This document shows positions 1-5,615 of a stretch of 5,711 nt of DNA, in pieces (within the stretch, counting starts at the first letter, position 1; every line of letters begins with the position of its first letter). Origin of the DNA: CAZYPH01 sp964649095 (GTDB lineage: Bacteria > Bdellovibrionota > UBA1018 > UBA923); the NCBI GenBank assembly GCA_964649095.1, contig CAZYPH010000136.1, positions 1 through 5,711 on the forward strand, in the 5' to 3' direction. The notes beneath the pieces were generated by a model that was not told the origin of the DNA, made no database searches, and saw nothing but the letters and a program-made list of their open reading frames with translations. Position numbers and translations under genes: made by a program.

Positions 1-2311
1 CAAGTGCGGCGGTAGACTCGGTTAAGACCTGTATACGGGCAGTTGCCGCCATCGTTACAGTGTTCGGGTCGTTAGGGTCCATTCTCGGACTAGGTCTGCG
101 CGCAGGGGGCGCCGCTGCAGGCGTTGGAGCGGGCGATGGGATTGCTGTCAAAACAGGAGTAGCAGGCGCTTCAGCATCGGGCGCCGGGCCAACAGGTGCT
201 GCCGGAACTAAGAGCGCTGGCATCACGACTTCGCCGGTATCGGCGGTGATAGGCACGGCCGCTGTGGGGCTGCTAGCAGCGGGCGCATTATTGCTAGAGC
301 TGTTCGTGCCCATTAACGCTAATTCGGGCGCAGCGGCTGGTGGATTACCAGCAACGGCTGCTGTTCCAAACGGCGCGGTATGCGCGCCGCTCGCTGCAGA
401 AGCTGCGCGTTCTGCGGCAGCAGATGCTACTGGAATCCCCCAACCCCCTACAGGAGTGGGGCTGCGCAGGACGCTAACGGGAGTTGGACTAGGAGCGGCT
501 GCTGGGGCGTCTGCTACTGGGGCATCCCCACCAAAAAGATCGGTCAAAATTTCACGTCCCACCGCTACAAGAGCGTCGGGGAGCGTCGTTTCGTTGGTTG
601 TCGCTGCTGGTGTTTCTGGCGTAGCAGGGGCAGGTGCGACCGGTTCACCCGCGGGCGGATTAGCAGGCGGCGGCGCGCTGCCCAGAGTCGCTAAACACTC
701 TGTTGTCGAGGCCTCAGGTTCAGCCGCTGGTGCGCCGGTAATCGCCGTTGCTAGAGCAGCGTGTATTGGGTCTGCGAGATCTTGATTGAGTGCGTTGGGT
801 GCTCCGCCAAAATTACGTCCACTCCAATCGAATGGTTGCTCTATCTCGTCATGCAAATCCAAAATTTCTACGTCTGGAGCCGATCCATCTTCATCTCGTG
901 TTGGTGTGCCTGCTGGTGCCTCACCATCCGTTGCTGAGAGGTCAAATTGATCAACAATCGATCGACGGCCGTCAGCTGGTGCCGCTGCTGGTGGGGGCGA
1001 AGTCGGTGAGTCGATAGGGCTAGTCGGACGGCTAGGTCGCGGTCGCCAAGCTCTCGGGTCGCGACGTCTCGGAGCGTTTCCTGAAGTAGGGGCTGCTGGA
1101 CCTACGGTTGGAGTTGATTGGAATCCTAACGGTAACGGTAGTTGTTCACCCACTCGACCGGCACGTGAGCGGGGTGTTGTCGGTTCGGTAAATGGTAAGC
1201 TCAATTGTTCGCCCCGAATCGGTAATGGCGGCGGTGTCGCCACTTGTGGAGCGGCTGTCGCGGCCACGGCCGGAGGCGGTGCTAAAGCTTGGGTGCCCTG
1301 AGCTGGGGTTGTAGCCCGGTTAACAGCGGCTGGTGTGCCGAAAACCTGCGTGTGTGTAATTGGCTGTGCAGCTGCCGGCGTGGCCGCCGTAGGCGCCGTG
1401 GCGGGTGTCGTTGTTGTTGGTGCTGGTGCTGGTGCCGTGCCGCTTGGTTGTTCTACGGTAGGCGCGCGTGGACCCACGAGTGTTGTGGTGCGCGGGCGTA
1501 CCGTTCCGCCGGTGACCGCAGGCTGCGCTGGTGGAGGCGTGTCTCCTGACGTACTTGCTGCCGGAGCGGCTATCGGATTCTCTGGCGGTGCCTCAATCCT
1601 AGTACTTGTTTGAGATTCGGTTACTTGCCCATTTGGGTTTAAATTGTATACCGTGCGGTCCACGACTCTGGTGTTGTTACTCCCTAGCGTTAAGACGTCG
1701 ACGATCAATTGACCCACACGATGTTCTCGAACGGCGCCGGGGCCTTGTAATAACACCTCAGCACCGGTGGTCGCTAACAGGGGCAGAAGTAATTCTGGGG
1801 GTAGAATTTCGTTCACCACACCAAAGGCCGTAGGTTGGGCACGAGTCTCTAAAAAAGCACGGCGGCCTCGGAGAACTAACCTCGCACCAAAGTTTTCTAA
1901 CCAAGTTTGAAAAGCACCCATCCGTTCAGAAGAAAACGCTTCCTGCTGAGCAAAAGCGGTCGGTGCGCCTCGGAATAAACGTTGCCAGCGCGTTGGTTCT
2001 GTTAACAGGTTTGGGCCACCCATCCCAAAATATTGTGCGATGGTGACTTGGAGTTCGCTAATGGCTGCGGCTTTATCTGACTCCGATGTTGGGTCTGTGA
2101 TTCTTGTAGAAAGCGCCTCAAATTGCCCAAGCCATTCGTTGGGTGTGTCGGCAGTAGGTGCCCCTGCGAGCGCTACACGACACTGTAGCCCCTGCCAAAC
2201 ATCAATCTCGTTCGATTGAGCCGTTTGGGGTACTAACAATGCCAGCGTGGTGATTGGTAAAATCAGGGTTTTTAACAATAAAATTCGAAAAATTTGAGGA
2301 AAATAACGCAT
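1..2311 (-). CDS. Large predicted exported Ala/Pro/Thr-rich protein of unknown function (3' end outside window)
   Basis: I translated this frame from the ATG at 2311 to the left edge and found 770 codons with no stop; the C-terminus is not in the window. Residues 1-33 look like a signal peptide: MRYFPQIFRI, a Leu/Ile-rich core, then a probable cleavage near AQS-NE. There is no lipobox cysteine. Residues about 34-235 have ordinary composition and look folded, with VWQGLQCRV near the start, FQTWLENFGARLVLRGRRAF in the middle and VGQLIVDVLTL towards the end. I do not recognise the family. From about 236 the chain is dominated by Ala, Pro, Thr and Ser and is probably disordered. It is broken by an Arg-rich patch (about 410-431), an acidic patch (about 450-500) and a short helical patch (about 570-595). 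From about 745 the sequence becomes less repetitive. It lies downstream of the MCE gene in the same direction, so a role in the cell envelope is plausible but unproven. Confidence 0.85.
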   Translation of the reverse strand, partial: MRYFPQIFRILLLKTLILPITTLALLVPQTAQSNEIDVWQGLQCRVALAGAPTADTPNEWLGQFEALSTRITDPTSESDKAAAISELQVTIAQYFGMGGPNLLTEPTRWQRLFRGAPTAFAQQEAFSSERMGAFQTWLENFGARLVLRGRRAFLETRAQPTAFGVVNEILPPELLLPLLATTGAEVLLQGPGAVREHRVGQLIVDVLTLGSNNTRVVDRTVYNLNPNGQVTESQTSTRIEAPPENPIAAPAASTSGDTPPPAQPAVTGGTVRPRTTTLVGPRAPTVEQPSGTAPAPAPTTTTPATAPTAATPAAAQPITHTQVFGTPAAVNRATTPAQGTQALAPPPAVAATAAPQVATPPPLPIRGEQLSLPFTEPTTPRSRAGRVGEQLPLPLGFQSTPTVGPAAPTSGNAPRRRDPRAWRPRPSRPTSPIDSPTSPPPAAAPADGRRSIVDQFDLSATDGEAPAGTPTRDEDGSAPDVEILDLHDEIEQPFDWSGRNFGGAPNALNQDLADPIHAALATAITGAPAAEPEASTTECLATLGSAPPPANPPAGEPVAPAPATPETPAATTNETTLPDALVAVGREILTDLFGGDAPVADAPAAAPSPTPVSVLRSPTPVGGWGIPVASAAAERAASAASGAHTAPFGTAAVAGNPPAAAPELALMGTNSSSNNAPAASSPTAAVPITADTGEVVMPALLVPAAPVGPAPDAEAPATPVLTAIPSPAPTPAAAPPARRPSPRMDPNDPNTVTMAATARIQVLTESTAAL
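1109..1213 (-). repeat. Diverged duplicated protein motif GEQLxLP
   Basis: Within the large exported protein, GEQLSLPFTEPTTP (residues 367-380) recurs as GEQLPLPLGFQSTP (388-401), 21 residues later. The shared core is GEQL-x-LP followed at a fixed distance by S/T-x-P-type residues. The codons differ between copies (for example TTG versus CTA for Leu), so this is an old duplication or a selected short linear motif and not recent slippage. Confidence 0.5.
1407..1435. repeat. Short triplet-like repeat within the large gene
   Basis: The plus strand reads as GTTGTTGTT passing into GGTGCTGGTGCTGGTGCC, coding on the minus strand for the APAPAPTTTT run. It is a small microsatellite-like tract of three- and six-base units and a possible slippage site. 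Length changes in multiples of three would keep the frame. Confidence 0.5.
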
Positions 2312-2320
2312 ACAGAACAT

Positions 2321-2324
2321 CTCC
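2321..2324 (-). promoter_or_regulatory. Ribosome binding site that favours the ATG at 2311
   Basis: GGAG on the minus strand lies nine bases upstream of the ATG at 2311 and directly abuts another in-frame ATG at 2320. The abutting position leaves no room for initiation, so 2311 is the better start. The alternative would add only Met-Phe-Cys. Confidence 0.6.
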
Positions 2325-2333
2325 AGCGAGAAC

Positions 2334-2386
2334 GTATTAGCACGTTGCGTTATTTGTCGAAAGGGGTTTCTGACTTATTTTGTCAA
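2334..2386 (-). promoter_or_regulatory. Possible promoter elements upstream of the large exported-protein gene
   Basis: In the 156-base gap before the large gene, the minus strand carries a consensus TTGACA (2386-2381). It also carries a second near-match TCGACA (2360-2355), followed after 15 bases by TGC-TAATAC (-10-like TAATAC at 2339-2334, with an extended-minus-10 TG). No good -10 lies at 16-18 bases from the first TTGACA. TGAC and GTCA flank a 7-base spacer at the first element, forming a short dyad. The matches are weak but would let the gene be transcribed independently of the transporter. Confidence 0.3.
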
Positions 2387-2416
2387 ATGATGCCCATGGT
2401 TATGGTCGGTAGGATA

Positions 2417-2450
2417 GGGGGCCGCGTTCGCCGCGTTCCGGACGGCCCCC
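2417..2450. terminator. GC-rich hairpin between the MCE gene and the large exported-protein gene
   Basis: A perfect 8-bp inverted repeat, GGGGGCCG at 2417-2424 and CGGCCCCC at 2443-2450, encloses an 18-base loop. It is the strongest foldback I see in the window and sits 18 bases past the MCE stop. In the direction of the genes it is followed by TATCC, so the T-tract of a standard terminator is missing. Read on the plus strand it is followed by GTTTT. It could be an imperfect terminator or attenuator separating the transporter operon from the downstream gene, or an mRNA-stabilising structure. Confidence 0.4.
2421..2438. repeat. Perfect tandem 9-bp duplication inside the intergenic hairpin
   Basis: GCCGCGTTC at 2421-2429 is repeated exactly at 2430-2438. 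The first unit supplies part of the left hairpin arm. The second carries the same GCCG, which could also pair with CGGC at 2443-2446, so two pairing registers exist. It looks like a recent slippage duplication in non-coding DNA. Confidence 0.7.
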
Positions 2451-2454
2451 GTTT

Positions 2455-2470
2455 TAAGACTAAAATCTTA
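2455..2470 (-). terminator. Small stem-loop at the MCE stop codon
   Basis: On the minus strand the 16 bases TAAGATTTTAGTCTTA begin with the MCE stop codon and form a 5-bp stem (TAAGA/TCTTA) around a 6-base loop. An AAAAC run follows and then the larger GC-rich hairpin. There is no T-tract, so this is not a classical intrinsic terminator on its own. It may contribute to an mRNA 3' end or to stability. Confidence 0.25.
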
Positions 2471-3268
2471 GAACAAGCGCGTGCGGATGCCCTCTTTTTG
2501 GAAAAACTTACGGATAGCGTCCTGATCGAGCGGTTCTAGGCGCCACAAGAGCTTGTGTAGGAGCTGAAGTGTTTGTTTGCCTTCTTCCGTTTGGGTCTTT
2601 TGTGTCAGAACTTTTACGTCGTTTGTGATGACAATTAAATTGTTAATCAACTGCGATAGGTCGGTTTTGAACATTTTAGACTTTTCAATACCCTGGAACG
2701 TCTTGTTGATGTTCGCTGAAAGGTCATAGAGGAGTTTGATCGATTTGTTGATATCACCTTCATTTTCTTCAATGACTTGTTTGATTTTACCGGCCAAATC
2801 AAAGCTCTGCGAAATGAGTTGGTCGATACGTGGTGGGTCTATGCCACGTAAAACATCACCATTTTTTAGCGCCTCGGCCTTGGCGGTACCCGGGGTGATT
2901 TCTAAATAACGTTCGCCAATCACACCAGCCAAGTTGATATAAAATTTCGAGTCCTGCCGTAAGCCCGACATGGCTTCGTTCGCAACGGAAACTTTAAGTT
3001 TCAGCGGCGTTAAAATGGTCTCGTCGGTAGCCGCACTAGTCGACGTGTCGGGTACAAAAAATTCAATTTTTTCTACTTTGCCAACTTTAATGCCCGCGAC
3101 CCGAACGGGGCTTCCGACATCGATGCCGCCGGCGAAATTATACGTTACGAATAACGTAGTCGACCGCTTGAATGGGTTGTTAGCGCCCAAGAGCCACGCA
3201 AAAACCGCTGTTAAAACCAGGGTCATCGCCAATAAAACGCCTACTTTGGCTTCGTTTGAAATTTTCAT
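2468..3268 (-). CDS. mlaD: MCE-domain (MlaD-like) periplasmic lipid-binding protein, membrane anchored
   Basis: The protein has 266 residues when read from the ATG at 3268 (MKISNEAK). A single N-terminal membrane anchor (about 9-27) is followed by one MCE domain (about 37-142). Its hallmark is GSPVRVAGIKVGKV at 52-65, with GVIGERYLEITPG at 115-127 closing the domain. Residues 74-87 look like a Ser/Thr/Ala-rich insertion between strands. The last 120 residues are predicted helical and amphipathic, ending IRKFFQKEGIRTRLF. E. coli MlaD is about 183 residues, so the tail here is much longer. Known MCE proteins form hexameric rings that carry lipid between the permease and downstream partners. An in-frame ATG at 3322 would add 18 residues that overlap the permease gene. 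I prefer 3268 because it starts the usual short Lys-containing leader before the anchor and has a GGA five to six bases upstream. The mlaD symbol is a family label. Confidence 0.9.
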   Translation of the reverse strand: MKISNEAKVGVLLAMTLVLTAVFAWLLGANNPFKRSTTLFVTYNFAGGIDVGSPVRVAGIKVGKVEKIEFFVPDTSTSAATDETILTPLKLKVSVANEAMSGLRQDSKFYINLAGVIGERYLEITPGTAKAEALKNGDVLRGIDPPRIDQLISQSFDLAGKIKQVIEENEGDINKSIKLLYDLSANINKTFQGIEKSKMFKTDLSQLINNLIVITNDVKVLTQKTQTEEGKQTLQLLHKLLWRLEPLDQDAIRKFFQKEGIRTRLF

Positions 3269-3296
3269 GTTGGTTCCATTCTCTCTATAAAAAGCG

Positions 3297-4082
3297 CTAA
3301 TATAGAATAATTGAAAAAGCAAAAGTCAGTACAAAGTCTAAAATAATCACCAAAACTGTAGACGTTACGACGGAGTTCGTTGTGGCGGTGCCCACGCCTT
3401 CAGCGCCGCTTTCGCAGGTGAAGCCGTAAAAACACGAAACAATTGGTACTACGGCGCCGAAGACCATGGCTTTGATCATTGCTGAAAATAGGTCTTGGTA
3501 ACTGACAAATTGTGCTGCGGCATTGACGTATTCTAAAAGTGTAAAGTGGTAGCGAAACATAGCCATTAGCGTTCCACATAGTAGCGTCACAAAAATAGCA
3601 ATCAACGTGAGGCACAGTGAGACGACGATGGTGGCCACAAAACGTGGGTAGACTAAAAACTCGACGGGGTCTAAGTGCAACAGGCGCAGGGCATCGATTT
3701 GTTCGGTGATTTTCATGGTACCAATTTCAGCGGTCGTAGCCGCACCAACTTTCGACACGAGTAATAACGCCGGAATCACAATGCCTAGCTCTCGAAAAAT
3801 GAACTGACCCGAAAAGCCCGGAAGCATTTCTACCGTGTGCAGCGCGTGGTCCATCTGAAACGCCAGCTCCGCTGTGACCACAAAACCAGCAAAGGCTGTA
3901 GACACCGCAATAATCGATAACGACTGCACACCAATTGTATACATGTGGCCAATAATCTCGCGGTACCGATAGGGACCTCGAACGCTGACTAAAATAGTGC
4001 GAAGCCCTAAACTAATAATCTGCGTGAGTGTAAACGTAAGACCACTAATGTAACGCGACAGTTCATTGAAGATGGCAGTCAT
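3297..4082 (-). CDS. mlaE: MlaE/YrbE-type ABC transporter permease, second copy
   Basis: This is a 261-residue membrane protein homologous to the gene just upstream. The MlaE core is at 97-131: RELGIVIPALLL, then SKVGAATTAEIGTM, then TEQIDA, with DP at 138-139 and YPR at 145-147. Hydrophobic segments lie around 50-72, 99-112, 142-172, 200-218 and 238-258. A charged stretch RGPYRYRE at 35-42 precedes the first full membrane segment. It starts one base after the first permease's TAA, and a GGGGG run sits ten bases before the ATG, so translation is probably coupled. It ends with TAG at 3299-3297, 28 bases before the MCE gene start. The pair shares TTAE(L/I)GTM and TEQIDA but little else. By analogy with mycobacterial YrbE pairs, the two probably form a heterodimer; that is inference. 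The symbol denotes the family only. Confidence 0.92.
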   Translation of the reverse strand: MTAIFNELSRYISGLTFTLTQIISLGLRTILVSVRGPYRYREIIGHMYTIGVQSLSIIAVSTAFAGFVVTAELAFQMDHALHTVEMLPGFSGQFIFRELGIVIPALLLVSKVGAATTAEIGTMKITEQIDALRLLHLDPVEFLVYPRFVATIVVSLCLTLIAIFVTLLCGTLMAMFRYHFTLLEYVNAAAQFVSYQDLFSAMIKAMVFGAVVPIVSCFYGFTCESGAEGVGTATTNSVVTSTVLVIILDFVLTFAFSIILY

Positions 4083-4083
4083 A

Positions 4084-4881
4084 TTAAATATGCCCCCACA
4101 GTTCTAACACTTCATGAAGGCCTGATAAAAAGAGCGACGAAAACGCATTCGCCAACACAATCAACAAATGTGTGTAGACGGCGCAGTTTGTGACCGCACG
4201 GCCAACGCCTTTAGCTCCACCGGTCGTATGGTAACCCCGGTACGTGCTTACAGTAGCCACAATGGTGCCATAAAAAGACGATTTAAAGACGCCGCAAAAC
4301 ACCGTCCAAGAATTCGTGAATCGCGGCACGCTTTGTAAATATTGTAAAAAGTTAATATTATAATTGATGTCGGCAATTAATAGACTACCGGCAAGGCTTA
4401 CGACCAATCCAAAAACTAATAACAAAATCGAACATACTAAAATAGCTATATAACGAGGCAAAACAATATATTGCAGAGGGTCTTTGCCTAAACATCGAAT
4501 CGCATCAATTTGTTCGGTGACGGCCATTGTGCCTAATTCTGCAGTCGTAAAGGCGCCGATTTTTCCGGCGAGAAGAAACGATATAATCAGCGGTGCGACC
4601 TCACGCACACAGGCCGACGTATTGAGGCCACCTAAAATAGAGGTCGCGTCGTATTTCGAGAGCATTAAATGCATCTGAATTACGATGATGGCCCCTACAA
4701 AAAAACCTGAAAAACATACCGTGGTTACGCTACGCATGCCCACGTTGGCCAACTGTTCGAATACTAATTTGCGAAAGGCCGTGCGCTCGGCACAGCTTTG
4801 TGAAAACACGGCAAAATGGGCTTTGATTAAAGCCCATACAAATAAAAACATGCCGCCAAGTTCATGAAAGAAACGCATCAT
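4084..4881 (-). CDS. mlaE: MlaE/YrbE-type ABC transporter permease, first copy
   Basis: This is a 265-residue integral membrane protein of the MlaE family, near the usual 260 residues. The N-terminus (about 1-50) holds an interfacial helix region, followed by several hydrophobic segments (about 52-72, 95-112, 138-172 and 235-257). The family core lies at 93-127: REVAPL, then AGKIGAFTTAELGTM, then TEQIDA, followed by DP at 134-135 and LPR at 141-143. The TEQIDA stretch is the cytoplasmic coupling region that meets the ATPase in known structures. Its role is the membrane channel of a lipid transporter. The start is the first of two adjacent ATGs (4881 and 4878). The first overlaps the ATPase stop as ATGA and has GGAG ten bases upstream (4895-4892). 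The stop is TAA, one base before the second permease. It is clearly diverged from that neighbour, so the two likely pair as different subunits. Confidence 0.93.
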   Translation of the reverse strand: MMRFFHELGGMFLFVWALIKAHFAVFSQSCAERTAFRKLVFEQLANVGMRSVTTVCFSGFFVGAIIVIQMHLMLSKYDATSILGGLNTSACVREVAPLIISFLLAGKIGAFTTAELGTMAVTEQIDAIRCLGKDPLQYIVLPRYIAILVCSILLLVFGLVVSLAGSLLIADINYNINFLQYLQSVPRFTNSWTVFCGVFKSSFYGTIVATVSTYRGYHTTGGAKGVGRAVTNCAVYTHLLIVLANAFSSLFLSGLHEVLELWGHI

Positions 4882-5615
4882 AACGAAAGTTCTCCAACGG
4901 CTTCTTTTAGAAAATCCACAATCAATGGAATGTGCGACTGTTTGACGTTTTCGACGGTGTCCTGCAATAAAACCTGCCCTTGATCTAATACCAAAACTTT
5001 ATCGGCGATTTGCAAGGCACAACCCATGTCATGGCTTACAACAATCGAGGTGACGTTGAGCTGTCGTGAGAGGTCGAAGATCAACGTATTAATGGCTGTT
5101 GTGGTGATCGGGTCTAATCCGGTAGTTGGTTCATCAAATAACAAGTATTTAGGTTTAGCGGCAATCGTTCGCGCTAAACTAATGCGCTTTTGCATGCCGT
5201 AACTGACTTCGTTTGGTTTGCGAGGGAGAATGCTCGCGTCCAGATGCACTAGCTTCAAACATTCCAATACACGCTGTCGTCTAGCGTCGGCCGTGTAGAG
5301 GTCTAAAGCAAATCCAATATTGTTTTCGATGGTTAACGAATCTAGAAGGGCGGGGTGTTGAAATACCATGCCGCACTCCAAACGCACGGTGCGTAGTTCG
5401 TTTTCGGATAAAGTTTGCACGTCGCGGTTATTAACGATGATGCGTCCCGCATTCGGTTTCATGAGGCCCACAATGTGCTTTAAGGTGACCGATTTCCCGG
5501 TGCCAGAGCGGCCCAAGATGAAACAAATTTCACCTGTGGCAACGTCAAAACTCACGTCGTTCAACACCGTCTTTGAGCCAAAACTTTTTGTAACGTGTTT
5601 AAAAGAAATCGACAT
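4878..5615 (-). CDS. mlaF: MlaF-type ABC transporter ATP-binding protein (lipid transport)
   Basis: The 245-residue protein is a complete cytoplasmic ABC ATPase of the size usual for MlaF. Visible elements in order: aromatic F12 in the A-loop position, Walker A GRSGTGKS at 35-42, Q-loop Q86 in VFQHPAL, a signature region VSYGMQKR at 137-144, Walker B LLFDEP at 158-163 with catalytic E162, D-loop TGLD at 165-168 and switch histidine H195 in VVSHD. The GMxxR signature and the DPIT after the D-loop are typical of the Mla/Ttg2A branch. By family knowledge it hydrolyses ATP to drive phospholipid movement through MlaE-type permeases. The signature is unusual: the LSGG core reads VSYG, while the serine, second glycine and the following Met are kept. 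The stop codon overlaps the next permease start as ATGA, so the genes are coupled. The symbol marks the family; orthology to E. coli MlaF is inferred. Confidence 0.93.
   Translation of the reverse strand: MSISFKHVTKSFGSKTVLNDVSFDVATGEICFILGRSGTGKSVTLKHIVGLMKPNAGRIIVNNRDVQTLSENELRTVRLECGMVFQHPALLDSLTIENNIGFALDLYTADARRQRVLECLKLVHLDASILPRKPNEVSYGMQKRISLARTIAAKPKYLLFDEPTTGLDPITTTAINTLIFDLSRQLNVTSIVVSHDMGCALQIADKVLVLDQGQVLLQDTVENVKQSHIPLIVDFLKEAVGELSL

Larger units (their letters stand above)
1..1606 (-). other. Low-complexity Ala/Pro/Thr/Ser-coding region within the large exported-protein gene
   Basis: Residues from about 236 onward use runs such as APAPAPTTTTPATAPTAATP (about 292-311) and many APA, AAP and PTP units. 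The codons are mostly GCN, CCN and ACN, which makes this part richer in G+C than the transporter genes. The same bias removes stops from other frames, which explains long but unconvincing frames on the plus strand here, for example 60-785 and 1335-1613. Such regions usually act as flexible spacers in envelope proteins. Here that is an inference from composition alone. Confidence 0.75.

Noticed and set aside
60..785. Plus-strand open frame of 241 codons, Gly/Ala/Val-rich
   Set aside because: It lies antisense to the Ala/Pro/Thr-coding part of the large minus-strand gene. The GC-rich GCN/CCN codons suppress stops on the opposite strand and give exactly this Gly/Ala-rich product. It has no convincing ribosome binding site or domain.
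1289..1613. Two overlapping plus-strand frames with Cys/Trp/Arg-rich or Val/Gly/Ala-rich products
   Set aside because: They are antisense shadows of the low-complexity coding region; their odd composition follows from the repeat.
2312..2320. Start of the large exported protein at the in-frame ATG at 2320
   Set aside because: The GGAG ribosome binding site directly abuts this ATG with no spacer, while it stands nine bases before the ATG at 2311.
2294..2539. Plus-strand frame of 81 codons spanning the intergenic spacer
   Set aside because: It overlaps the ends of two genes on the other strand, has no recognisable product and reads through the hairpin repeat; probably chance.
3269..3322. Longer MCE protein starting at the ATG at 3322
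   Set aside because: The extra 18 residues (MLFQLFYISAFYRENGTN) are encoded by the end of the second permease gene, have no family resemblance, and would put sequence ahead of the standard short leader and anchor.
3400..3615. Alternative minus-strand frame inside the second permease, and plus-strand frames at 2970-3290, 4484-4678, 4685-4867 and 5368-5631
   Set aside because: All lie within well-supported transporter genes in other frames and encode nothing family-like.
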